Assembly: GCF_014651595.1 (NCBI RefSeq)
Contig: NZ_BMXE01000001.1
Span: 124,001-188,000, forward strand
Direction: 5' to 3'
DNA length: 64,000 nt
Source: Pseudovibrio japonicus
GTDB lineage: Bacteria; Pseudomonadota; Alphaproteobacteria; Rhizobiales; Stappiaceae
Shown here: in pieces, positions 36,396-44,435 of the stretch
Layout of the letters: each line of letters opens with the position of its first letter
Numbering within the stretch: position 1 is the stretch's first letter
Notes under the pieces: model-generated
The model's database searches: none
Seen by the model: only the letters and a program-made list of their open reading frames with translations
Told to the model about the DNA's origin: nothing
Position numbers and translations under genes: made by a program

Positions 36396-37642
36396 CCCTA
36401 CACCCTTTCCCTCAATCGACCAATGACACTTCCGTGCGCGATATCCTGAATAAGGCACTGGCTGGTCAAGAAGTTTCGCAGGCTGAGGGTGAGCAACTGT
36501 TTCGCGCAAGTGCCTCTGAATTTCCTGCAATTGCCCATGTGGCCGATACGCTTCGTCAGCGCGCCAATGGCAACACCGTTGGCTTCGTGGTCAACCGGAA
36601 TATCAACTTCACCAATGTTTGTTACATGGGCTGCAAGTTTTGCGGCTTTGCCAAGCGGACCGAGGATCCGGAGGCTGAATGGCTGGTGCCTGAACAAATT
36701 GTGGCCCGCGCGCAAGAGGCGTGGGACCGCGGAGCTACGGAGGTCTGCATTCAGGGCGGGCTGCACCCGAGGATGGAAGGCAGTTATTACCGAGAGATTG
36801 TGCTCGCGATCAAAAAAGCACTTCCGGATATGCATATCCATGCCTTCTCCCCGTTTGAAGTCTGGTACGGCGCGGCGAAGACCAAGCAATCCTACAGGGC
36901 TTTCTTGCAGGATCTGAAGGACTGCGGTTTGGGCTCCTTGCCCGGCACAGCTGCTGAGATTCTGGATACGGACATTCGCCAGCAACTGACTCGCAACAAG
37001 TTGAGCACCGACAAGTGGGTGGAGATCATCAAAACGGCTCACGAGGTGGGAATTCCAACCACTGCAACGATTATGTACGGCCATATAGACGGGCCGGAGC
37101 ATTGGGCTGCTCACATTGCGTTGCTGCGGGATATTCAGAAGGAAACCGGCGGCTTTACCGAGCTGGTGCCCCTGAGCTTTGTGCATTCGGAAAGCCCGCT
37201 TTATGCGATGGATCCGACGACGGTGCGCCCCGGCCCGACAGATCTGGAAGTGCGCAAGATGCATGCGGTTTCGCGGATCATGTTGCATGGCTGGATCGAC
37301 AACATTCAGGTGTCCTGGACCAAGCTGGGGCCCGAGTTTGCCTCGGACCTGCTGCAATGCGGTGTTAATGATCTGGGTGGCACCTTGATGAACGAGAGCA
37401 TCTCCCGCTCTGCCGGTGCGGCGCATGGACAGGAGATCACCGCCCATGAGATGTGCCGGATAATTCAGGAGGCGGGACGCCAGCCAGTTCAACGCAACAC
37501 CATTTACGGCGTCATTGACGACTTCTCTAAGGGGCTGCCAGAGCAACAGGCTCCCTTGGTTGAGCGCGTAAACTCCGATCTCCTGACCTTTCTTGACGAG
37601 AGCGAAAATGTGCCAACTCAAGTGGTTGGAGGTGCTGCATGA
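36392..37642 (+). CDS. cofH: 5-amino-6-(D-ribitylamino)uracil-L-tyrosine 4-hydroxyphenyl transferase, CofH subunit
   Basis: A 416-residue radical-SAM enzyme that joins the tyrosine-derived part to 5-amino-6-ribitylaminouracil, the first half of F0 synthesis. The cluster motif CYMGCKFC (Cys77, Cys81, Cys84) is intact, and IQGGLHP and HAFSPFEVWYGA are typical. The start at 36392 overlaps the cofG stop as ATGA, with GGAGG upstream; a longer in-frame start inside cofG was rejected. It in turn overlaps cofD by 4 nt, so translation of the operon is tightly coupled. Confidence 0.95.
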   Translation: MTLHPFPQSTNDTSVRDILNKALAGQEVSQAEGEQLFRASASEFPAIAHVADTLRQRANGNTVGFVVNRNINFTNVCYMGCKFCGFAKRTEDPEAEWLVPEQIVARAQEAWDRGATEVCIQGGLHPRMEGSYYREIVLAIKKALPDMHIHAFSPFEVWYGAAKTKQSYRAFLQDLKDCGLGSLPGTAAEILDTDIRQQLTRNKLSTDKWVEIIKTAHEVGIPTTATIMYGHIDGPEHWAAHIALLRDIQKETGGFTELVPLSFVHSESPLYAMDPTTVRPGPTDLEVRKMHAVSRIMLHGWIDNIQVSWTKLGPEFASDLLQCGVNDLGGTLMNESISRSAGAAHGQEITAHEMCRIIQEAGRQPVQRNTIYGVIDDFSKGLPEQQAPLVERVNSDLLTFLDESENVPTQVVGGAA

Positions 37643-38622
37643 CACAGACTGCGCCCATTAAAGTTACGCTGATTGCCGGAGGTGTGGGCGGCGCCAAAAT
37701 GGCGGAGGGGCTCTACCAGCTGGAGAATGTGGAGCTCTCTATCATCGGCAATATTGCGGATGATGAAGCCTTTCACGGGCTTTGGGTCTCACCGGACATC
37801 GACACCCTCACCTACACGCTTGCGGATGTGATTGAACGTCAGCAGGGCTGGGGTGTGAAGGATGAAAGCCACCGTGCTTTGGAAACGCTCTCTATACTTG
37901 GTGATGATACATGGATGTCTCTGGGGGACCGGGATTTTGGCCTGCACATCTATCGCACGCACCGCCGCCGCAAAGGACACCGCCCAACACACATTGCGCA
38001 GGACATTGCGGAGAGCTTTGGCTTAACCTGCCGGATAATCTTGCCCACGGACGATGTGGTTCAGACACGTGTGAAGACCGATGCGGGCTGGCTGAGTTTT
38101 CAGCAGTATTTCGTCAGGGAGCGCTGTGCGCCTGATGTTCGGGAGCTACGCTACGACCGGATCGAAAAGGCGCATGCGACGGACGAGGCGTTGAGCGCAC
38201 TTTCAGAGGCTGATGTGATTGTGATGGCTCCCAGCAATCCGTTGGTAAGCATTTTGCCGGTCCTGCAAATCCCTGGCATTTTGGAAGCTATAAAAGCCTC
38301 GAATGCTGTGAAGATTGGCGTGTCGCCGATCATCAATGGCGGCGTTGTGAAAGGCCCGGCGGACCGGATGCTGGCCTCGCTGGGGCATGAGGCGACTGCT
38401 CTTGGCGTGGCGCAGATGTATGCGGAGTTTCTGGACTGCTTTGTCATTGATCACGCAGATGAACAGCATGTGTCTGCTATCAACCAGCTTGGCATGATGT
38501 CCTCTATGAAGGCGATATTGATGAAGAGCCGGGAAGACAAGGTGCGGCTTGCCTCTGAGGTGCTTGCTGTTTCCGGGGTAATGGGAAGCTGGGTTTCTCC
38601 GGCTCAGGAGCCAGAGACATGA
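37639..38622 (+). CDS. cofD: 2-phospho-L-lactate transferase (F420 biosynthesis)
   Basis: A 327-residue enzyme that transfers the phospho-lactyl (or related) group from a guanylylated donor to F0, giving F420-0 or its dehydro form. The N terminus VTLIAGGVGGAKMAEGL is the nucleotide-binding glycine-rich segment. NIADDEAFHGLWVSPDIDTL and VMAPSNPLVSILPVL are family landmarks. It overlaps both neighbours by 4 nt. Whether lactate, phosphoenolpyruvate or glycerate is the side-chain source cannot be told from this sequence. Confidence 0.95.
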   Translation: MTQTAPIKVTLIAGGVGGAKMAEGLYQLENVELSIIGNIADDEAFHGLWVSPDIDTLTYTLADVIERQQGWGVKDESHRALETLSILGDDTWMSLGDRDFGLHIYRTHRRRKGHRPTHIAQDIAESFGLTCRIILPTDDVVQTRVKTDAGWLSFQQYFVRERCAPDVRELRYDRIEKAHATDEALSALSEADVIVMAPSNPLVSILPVLQIPGILEAIKASNAVKIGVSPIINGGVVKGPADRMLASLGHEATALGVAQMYAEFLDCFVIDHADEQHVSAINQLGMMSSMKAILMKSREDKVRLASEVLAVSGVMGSWVSPAQEPET

Positions 38623-39269
38623 CAGAGTCGCTTCACAAAATGCTCGTTGTGGTTCCGGTCAAGAATTTTGCTCGGGCAAAGTCCCGGCTTGGGCCGCAGC
38701 TTAGCGTACATGAGCGGGCAATCGTTGCGGCGAACCTGTTTGAACAGACCCTCAGCTTTCTGTTGGACACACAGACACGCAGCCAGACGGGATTTGATAT
38801 TGCGGTGGTGACCAGCTCGCAAGATATTGCGGGACGGGTGAAAGACCAGCGTGTTCATTTAATTTTCGAAGATCAGGAGAACGGGCTTAACGCAGCGCTC
38901 ACTACAGCAGCGGACTGGGCGAAAACGCACGGCTATGAGAGGCTCTGCGTTTTGCCTGCGGACATCGCGGCACCTGATTTTGACGAGTTCGAACGCCTTC
39001 TTGGGCTTGCTGGATCGCCGCGCTCCTTGGTGCTGTGTCCGGCACACGACTTTGGCACCAATGTTCTGATTGCTACGCCGCCGGATGCACTTCCCTTTAG
39101 TTTCGGTGAAGGATCATTTTTGAAGCACCAGAAACAGGCGGCAGAACTTGGGCTGGACTGCATCATCGCCCCCTCCCCCTCATTTTCAAAAGACATTGAT
39201 TACATGGAAGATCTGAGTGCACATCGGCACCGGCTCCTTGGCAAACATCCTCATCGGAGAGCCGTTTGA
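38619..39269 (+). CDS. cofC: 2-phospho-L-lactate guanylyltransferase (F420 biosynthesis)
   Basis: A 216-residue nucleotidyltransferase that activates the three-carbon phospho-acid with GTP for CofD. The opening VVVPVKNFARAKSRLGPQL is the GTP-binding segment, and LCVLPADIAAPDFDEFERLL contains the metal-binding Asp. GTNVLIATPP is also typical. It overlaps cofD (ATGA) and its TGA overlaps the cofE ATG. In proteobacteria some members prefer 3-phosphoglycerate; residues deciding this were not analysed. Confidence 0.93.
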   Translation: MTESLHKMLVVVPVKNFARAKSRLGPQLSVHERAIVAANLFEQTLSFLLDTQTRSQTGFDIAVVTSSQDIAGRVKDQRVHLIFEDQENGLNAALTTAADWAKTHGYERLCVLPADIAAPDFDEFERLLGLAGSPRSLVLCPAHDFGTNVLIATPPDALPFSFGEGSFLKHQKQAAELGLDCIIAPSPSFSKDIDYMEDLSAHRHRLLGKHPHRRAV

Positions 39270-40039
39270 TGCATACACTTTCATTACACGCGATCCCGAA
39301 TATTCCGGAGATTAAGCCGGGAGATGATCTTGCAGCCATTCTTGGCGATGTGATTGAGGCGGCAGGGCTATCCTTGCAGGATGGTGATGTTCTGACCTCC
39401 GCGCATAAGATTTTCTCCAAGGCGGAAGGCCGGATCGTGAGGTTGGCGGATGTCACGCCTTCCGAAGACGCTCAGCGCTACGCACAGGAGCTGAACAAGG
39501 ATCCGCGCAAGGTCGAAGTAATTTTGCAGCAAAGCAGCCGTGTGGTGCGACATTTCAAGCGTCCGACACAGAATGAAGGAACGATGATCTGTGAGCATAA
39601 GCTGGGGTTCATCTCCGCCAACGCTGCGGTGGATGAATCCAACAGTGGCGCAGATGAAATACTGATCTTGCTGCCCGAGGATCCCGATGCCAGTGCAGCA
39701 CGCATGCAAAAGGCGCTTTCAGCTCGTTTCAATGCACGGATTGGCTTTGCCATCACAGATACGTTCGGACGGCCCTGGCGGCTTGGTCAGGTGAATGTGG
39801 CTGTCGGTCTTGCCGGTGTACCGGCCACTATCAAAGAACAAGGCAATGAGGATGCTCATGGGCGCCTACTCAGTGTGACGGAACCGGCCTTTGCCGATGA
39901 AATAGCGGCTGCTTCCGGTTTGGTGATCAGTAAAGCCGGACAGACCCCTGTGGTTCTGTTTCGTGGGCTCAACTGGTCCTTCGAGGAAAGCTCCGCACAG
40001 GATTTAATAAGATCGAAGAAGGAGGACATGTTCCGATGA
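39269..40039 (+). CDS. cofE: F420-0:gamma-glutamyl ligase
   Basis: A 256-residue ligase that adds glutamates to F420-0 with [23 protein letters not shown], the segment [15 protein letters not shown] and [12 protein letters not shown] and [19 protein letters not shown] (the nucleotide and metal region) are recognisable. The length matches the single-domain archaeal-type CofE; the nitroreductase-like C-terminal domain of actinobacterial FbiB is absent. So the dehydro-F420 reductase step, if needed, must lie elsewhere. Start at the ATG that overlaps the cofC stop (TGATG). Confidence 0.94.
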   Translation: MHTLSLHAIPNIPEIKPGDDLAAILGDVIEAAGLSLQDGDVLTSAHKIFSKAEGRIVRLADVTPSEDAQRYAQELNKDPRKVEVILQQSSRVVRHFKRPTQNEGTMICEHKLGFISANAAVDESNSGADEILILLPEDPDASAARMQKALSARFNARIGFAITDTFGRPWRLGQVNVAVGLAGVPATIKEQGNEDAHGRLLSVTEPAFADEIAAASGLVISKAGQTPVVLFRGLNWSFEESSAQDLIRSKKEDMFR

Positions 40040-40704
40040 CACTCGCGATTATCGGAGGAACCGGCCCGCAGGGTCAGGGGCTCGCACTCAGGTTTGCCCG
40101 TGCAGGTGTGCCTGTTGCTCTCGGCTCCCGTGATGCTACGCGCGGCAAGAGTATTGCCGATGAGCTGATGACAAAGCTTCCGGTGGGGGCAGCAAAAATC
40201 GAGGGCATGGGCAACGAAGATGCTGTGGCAGCTTCAGATGAGTGCGTGATGCTTGCAGTGCCCTACTCTGCGCACGATGCAACACTTAGTGCGTTGAAGC
40301 CGCATCTTGCTGGTAAGATCCTAATTGACATTGTGGTTCCACTTGCGCCGGGCGACCCGAAGACCGTGGAAATGCCGCCGGAAGGGTCAGCGACAGAGGC
40401 AGCACAGGCCCTGCTTGGGCCGGACATTCCGGTTGTCGGTGCATTGCACAATGTATCTGCGACAACACTGAACAATCTGGACTGGGCGATCAACTGCGAC
40501 ATCCTCGTGTGTGGTGATAGCCTTGCTGCGCGCAAAGTGGTGATGGACCTGGTAAGCAAGCTGGATGTGAAAACCTATAATAGCGGCAATGCAAAAGCTG
40601 CGCGCTGTATCGAGGCCATCACGCCAATTCTCATTCGACAGAACATTTCAAAAGCTGTGCCGTTCACCCATGCGGGCATCCGCATCTGGGCGCCGGATCA
40701 CTAG
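40036..40704 (+). CDS. npdG: NADPH-dependent F420 reductase (F420:NADP oxidoreductase)
   Basis: A 222-residue Rossmann enzyme that exchanges hydride between NADP(H) and F420. The dinucleotide motif [17 protein letters not shown] (residues 5-21) is followed by GSRDATRGK, whose Ser/Arg are the usual NADP-phosphate contacts. [12 protein letters not shown] and [18 protein letters not shown] match known Fno/NpdG proteins. Its start overlaps cofE by 4 nt. In the cell it most likely supplies F420H2 from NADPH for the LLM oxidoreductase 94 bp downstream. Confidence 0.93.
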   Translation: MTLAIIGGTGPQGQGLALRFARAGVPVALGSRDATRGKSIADELMTKLPVGAAKIEGMGNEDAVAASDECVMLAVPYSAHDATLSALKPHLAGKILIDIVVPLAPGDPKTVEMPPEGSATEAAQALLGPDIPVVGALHNVSATTLNNLDWAINCDILVCGDSLAARKVVMDLVSKLDVKTYNSGNAKAARCIEAITPILIRQNISKAVPFTHAGIRIWAPDH

Positions 40705-40798
40705 CACACGTTTGCAATAAGGCCTTATCCGAAAGCCACTTGTCACTTTTCGGGGAAGCGTCTGGATCTAAGAACTATCTAATGTGGAGGAGAGACAC

Positions 40799-41833
40799 AT
40801 GGATTTTGGTATTTGCTTTAAAGGGTTTGTGGAACCTGATCGTGCAAGGGCACTGGTTCGTCAGGCCGAGAATGCTGGCTTTAAGTACTGCTGGTTTTAT
40901 GACAGTCATATCCTGTGGCGTGAGAGCTTTGTGGCCATGGCAATGTGCATGGAACACACAAAAACCATGCGCTTTGGCCCCTGTGTGACCAATCCTAACA
41001 CTCGCGACTGGTCTCATGCGGCCAGCCTGTTCGGGTCCCTTGCCAAGCAGTCCGGTGGCCGTTTCGACATTGGTCTGGGCCGCGGAGACAGTGCGGTGCG
41101 AGTGATGGGTAAGAAGCCAGCTCCGTTGAAGCGTCTTGAAGAGTTTACCCACGTGGTCAAAGCGCTCGTACGCGGTGATGAAGCACACTACGGCGAGTGC
41201 CCGGAGCCAGTGAAATTTCCGTGGGCGGAAGGCTATGAGCTTCCTGTCTGGGTGGCTGCGTATGGTCCCAAAGCACTGAACTCAGCTGGGCGTGTTGGTG
41301 ATGGTCTTATCTTGCAGATTGCCGATCCTGGAATTTGTAAATGGTTGGGCGAGCAGGCAATCGCAGCCGGGAAAGAGGCTGGCCGCGACATGAGCAACTT
41401 TGGCATCATGGCTGCTGCTCCTGCGCATACTGGAACTCTGGAAGAAGGCATCGAGAAGACCAAGTGGTTCCCGGCCATGGTCGGCAATCACGTGGCGGAT
41501 ATTGTTGAGAAATACGGTTCCAACACGGATCAGGTGCCTGCGTCTTTGACGTCTTACATCGAAAATCGCCGCGGCTATGACTATTCCAAGCACGGTCAAA
41601 GCGACAATCCGTTCCTTGACTTCATCACCGATGATATTGTCGAGAGCTTTGCGGTTCTTGGGCCACCTGAAAATCACATCAAGAAGCTAAACAAGCTGAA
41701 GGATGCAGGCATCACTCAGTTCAACATCTATCTGGACAGTGGTGATGAGGAAAAGATCATCGCGGATTACGGCGAAAAGATCATTCCGGTCTTCGATGCG
41801 GGCAACGCAAAAACACCGGAAGCTGTCAGCTGA
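40799..41833 (+). CDS. F420-dependent LLM-family oxidoreductase (putative, Mer-like)
   Basis: A 344-residue TIM-barrel protein of the luciferase-like family, related to methylenetetrahydromethanopterin reductase and F420-dependent dehydrogenases. Segments are MDFGICFKGFVEPDRARALV at the N terminus, GRFDIGLGRGDSAVR (about 98-112), PVWVAAYGPKALNSAGRVGD and GITQFNIYLDSGDEE. I believe it belongs to the NCBI family TIGR03842 (CPS_4043 type), of unknown function. The ATG has GGAGGAGAG upstream. It is the only F420-type LLM gene in the window, lies next to npdG, and is the candidate catalytic enzyme of the pathway. FMN-dependent alternatives remain possible. Confidence 0.85.
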   Translation: MDFGICFKGFVEPDRARALVRQAENAGFKYCWFYDSHILWRESFVAMAMCMEHTKTMRFGPCVTNPNTRDWSHAASLFGSLAKQSGGRFDIGLGRGDSAVRVMGKKPAPLKRLEEFTHVVKALVRGDEAHYGECPEPVKFPWAEGYELPVWVAAYGPKALNSAGRVGDGLILQIADPGICKWLGEQAIAAGKEAGRDMSNFGIMAAAPAHTGTLEEGIEKTKWFPAMVGNHVADIVEKYGSNTDQVPASLTSYIENRRGYDYSKHGQSDNPFLDFITDDIVESFAVLGPPENHIKKLNKLKDAGITQFNIYLDSGDEEKIIADYGEKIIPVFDAGNAKTPEAVS

Positions 41834-41841
41834 TTGCTCAC

Positions 41842-41868
41842 GGGCCGGGCTTACCGCAAGCTCGGCCC
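41842..41868 (+). terminator. Terminator after the LLM oxidoreductase gene
   Basis: GGGCCG and GCTT arms pair with AAGC and CGGCCC through one G-T step, with a 5-nt loop, followed by TTTCGG. It closes the F420 operon before the RutR-like gene, which therefore needs its own promoter in 41870-42036. Confidence 0.7.
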
Positions 41869-42036
41869 TTTCGGTGTCTATTGCTGAAACGACACAGTCA
41901 TCACAGAGAGCTGGCACACAACGGCCTTTCTACAAGTGTCGAGCTTGATTTGGGTCCTGTGGTTTCGTAGGTGCTAACCAACTCATGAGCCGGGCAGATT
42001 TTTATGGTTCGGCACTCAGGTAACTTGGAAAAGAGT

Positions 42037-42666
42037 ATGGCTAAAGCTTCTGAGGCAAAGGGTAAAACCCGAATACAGATGGAGAAGACCGAAAAGATCC
42101 TCGCCGCTGCGCTGGATGTGTTCTCCACCTATGGTTTTCGCGGTTCCACAATCGATCAGGTTGCTCAGCAGGCCGGTTTGTCGAAGCCAAATCTTTTCTA
42201 CTATTACGACAGCAAGGATGCCATTCACGCCGAGCTGATCGAGCGTTTGCTTTACACTTGGCTTGATCCGCTCCATCAGCTCAACCCTGAGGGGGAGCCG
42301 ATTGACGAAATCTGTGCGTATGTGCACCGCAAGCTGGAGATGGCGCGCGACTATCCACGGGAAAGTCGGCTCTTTGCAAATGAGATTTTACAGGGTGCGC
42401 CGCGTATCAGTTCGCTCATTGCAGGACCTTTGAAGTCGCTGGTAGATGAAAAAACCAATGTCATTCAAGGCTGGATCGATGCAGGCAAAATCGCGGAGAC
42501 CGACCCGTATCACATGCTGTTTTCCATCTGGGCAACAACGCAGCATTATGCCGACTTTGACAGTCAGGTGCAGACCCTGCTTCCCGCTGATAAATCCAAG
42601 GACCGGTTTAAGGAGGCAGTTGCTCATCTTGACCGGTTATTCCGCAAGAGCCTTGCTCCGGAGTAG
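42037..42666 (+). CDS. TetR-family regulator, RutR-like (pyrimidine-sensing type)
   Basis: A 209-residue regulator. The helix-turn-helix lies at about residues 20-65 (AALDVFSTYGFRGSTIDQVA, LSKPNLFYYYDSKDAIHAEL). The C-terminal half strongly recalls E. coli RutR: RKLEMARDYPRESRLFANEI, GAPRISSLIAGPLKSLVDEK and IWATTQHYADF, the last being part of the uracil/thymine pocket in RutR. So the likely ligand is uracil, thymine or a related ring. The start at 42037 (MAKASEAKG) has GGAAAAG upstream; a start 11 codons earlier is possible. It converges on btuD with a 9-bp gap. Confidence 0.85.
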   Translation: MAKASEAKGKTRIQMEKTEKILAAALDVFSTYGFRGSTIDQVAQQAGLSKPNLFYYYDSKDAIHAELIERLLYTWLDPLHQLNPEGEPIDEICAYVHRKLEMARDYPRESRLFANEILQGAPRISSLIAGPLKSLVDEKTNVIQGWIDAGKIAETDPYHMLFSIWATTQHYADFDSQVQTLLPADKSKDRFKEAVAHLDRLFRKSLAPE

Positions 42667-42675
42667 GGTCTGAAT

Positions 42676-43437
42676 CTACAGGCGTGTTGTTGGAGTGATG
42701 ACGGGTCCCTGCTCCGTTTCCAGAATGTGCGCTTTTACGCGATACACCTCTTCAACGCGTGCTTGCGTCAGCACGTCTGCCGGAGTGCCGTATGCGACGA
42801 GCTTTCCTTCATTGAGCAAGGCCAGATGGGTACACAGTCGCGCTGCATAGGTCCAGTCATGCAGGCTAACCAGCATTGATGTGCCCTGCTGTTGCAAGTT
42901 CTGAAAGATCTCCTGAAGTTCCAGCTGGTGTTCCGGGTCCAGCCCTGCGGTGGGTTCATCTGCAACGATCAGTGATGTTTTCTGCATGAGGGCGCGGCCA
43001 AGCAGAGCACGAGCTTTCTCACCGCCTGAAACCTCTAGAATGGAGGCATTTCGGATGGCCTCCAGCCCCAAACTGACGATGGTTTCTTCCAGCTCTGCTT
43101 TATGTTTTGGCATGCGTATTGATCCGCCGACCGCTTCACAACCCAGGGCTAAAACACGTTCTACGGACAGATCCCAAGCGACATCTCGCTCCTGCGCCAT
43201 GTAAGCAACATGCCTAGAGAGGTGTTTTGCGGAAATGCTCCTGAGTGGTTTGCTATTGTAGTTGATTGCGCCACGGGATGGAATGAGGCCTACCATGGCC
43301 TTCATCAGTGTGGATTTTCCCGAGCCGTTAGGGCCGATCAAACCGACGATCTCGCCTTTCCCGATCTCCAGATTGACAGAGGAAAGAATGGTTTTGGGGC
43401 CATACCTGACGCTAAGGTCTTTGAGTTGGAGCAGCAT
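42676..43437 (-). CDS. btuD: Vitamin B12 ABC transporter, ATP-binding protein
   Basis: A 253-residue ATPase of the iron/B12 (FecCDE-like) importer class. Walker A GPNGSGKSTLMKAMVG lies near residue 35, the signature VSGGEKARALLGRALMQ follows, and Walker B is SLIVADEPTAGLD. The ATG at 43437 shares one base with the btuC stop (TGATG), fixing the start; a longer frame inside btuC was rejected. B12 as substrate is inferred from the riboswitch and BtuB in the same operon. Its own sequence would also fit haem or siderophore import. Confidence 0.9.
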   Translation of the reverse strand: MLLQLKDLSVRYGPKTILSSVNLEIGKGEIVGLIGPNGSGKSTLMKAMVGLIPSRGAINYNSKPLRSISAKHLSRHVAYMAQERDVAWDLSVERVLALGCEAVGGSIRMPKHKAELEETIVSLGLEAIRNASILEVSGGEKARALLGRALMQKTSLIVADEPTAGLDPEHQLELQEIFQNLQQQGTSMLVSLHDWTYAARLCTHLALLNEGKLVAYGTPADVLTQARVEEVYRVKAHILETEQGPVITPTTRL

Positions 43438-44435
43438 CAGATCAGGGCCCTTCTTTGTTTGATGATCAACCAAAGGAAGAACGGTGCACCAACAAGAGCA
43501 GTCAGTACGCCGAGTTTCAGGTTGGATTGGGGGCCAAACAGCTTCACGGTAATGTCTGCCAGTGTCAACAAACACGCTCCGGCCAATGCGCTTGGAAGGA
43601 GCAGACGTTGCGGCTCTCCGCCCACAAGCCTACGAAGCAAATGAGGGACAATCAGACCGATGAAGCCGATGGTGCCCGTAACAGCTGTAACAGCGCCAAC
43701 ACTGGCGGCGGTTCCGGCGATTGCGCAAAAGCGCAGGCGCGGCAATGAGACACCCATGGTGTGTGCCGTTTCTTCACCCAAAGACAGAGCGTTGAGACCT
43801 CTTCCCGTGATGAACAAAAGGCTCCAGCCGACGAGAATGAACGGGGCAATGATGTAAAGGTGCTGCATGGATCTGTCGTTCAAAGAACCCAACATCCAGA
43901 ACACAATCTCCATGGCCGCAAACGGGTTGGGCGACAGGTTGAGCGCGAGAGATGTGAGCGCCGTTGCAATGCTGGAAATGGCGACACCTGCGAGGATGAG
44001 CGTCAACGTCTGGCCTCTACCGCCCGCCAGCATTGGCAGGAGGACTGCTGCTGTTCCTGCTCCGAGCAGCGCAAATGCCGGGAGAGCAAACGGCACGGTG
44101 AGGGTCAGGCCCGTATAGATTGCGATCACCGCGCCCAGACTTGCAGAGGAGCTGACGCCGATCAGGCCGGGCTCGGCCAGTGGGTTGCGCAAAAGTCCCT
44201 GCAACACGGCGCCAGACAAGCCAAGCGTGGCGCCGGTGATGAGACCCAGCAATGCGCGTGGGATGCGGATTTCCCAAAAGACAGTGGAGACTGGTGTTTC
44301 GTCTGCAGAGATGACAGCGTCAAACAACTGCGCAAATGTCAGATCTGCAGCGCCAATCATTAGGGATGTGAAGAACAATGCGACAGCGAGCAGGCATAGG
44401 ATCGCAATCAGCGGGGCATCAGGGTGCTTAGTCAT
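43437..44435 (-). CDS. btuC: Vitamin B12 ABC transporter, permease
   Basis: A 332-residue inner-membrane FecCD-family permease with about ten spans. Typical segments are EIRIPRALLGLITGATLGLS, LQGLLRNPLAEPGLIGVSS and GFIGLIVPHLLRRLVGGEPQ, the last being the ATPase-coupling region. It overlaps btuF by ATGA at its start and btuD by one base at its end, so it is part of one coupled transcript. Confidence 0.92.
   Translation of the reverse strand: MTKHPDAPLIAILCLLAVALFFTSLMIGAADLTFAQLFDAVISADETPVSTVFWEIRIPRALLGLITGATLGLSGAVLQGLLRNPLAEPGLIGVSSSASLGAVIAIYTGLTLTVPFALPAFALLGAGTAAVLLPMLAGGRGQTLTLILAGVAISSIATALTSLALNLSPNPFAAMEIVFWMLGSLNDRSMQHLYIIAPFILVGWSLLFITGRGLNALSLGEETAHTMGVSLPRLRFCAIAGTAASVGAVTAVTGTIGFIGLIVPHLLRRLVGGEPQRLLLPSALAGACLLTLADITVKLFGPQSNLKLGVLTALVGAPFFLWLIIKQRRALI

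Noticed and set aside
36398-37645. 415-codon open frame antisense to cofH
   Set aside because: cofH on the plus strand has intact radical-SAM motifs and coupled overlaps; the antisense frame is a codon-bias shadow.
40799-41833. LLM protein as a RutA-type uracil monooxygenase
   Set aside because: RutA products need RutB-type amidohydrolase and other rut genes, none present; the neighbours (npdG, cof genes, hydantoinase) fit a reductive F420 role better. Not fully excluded.
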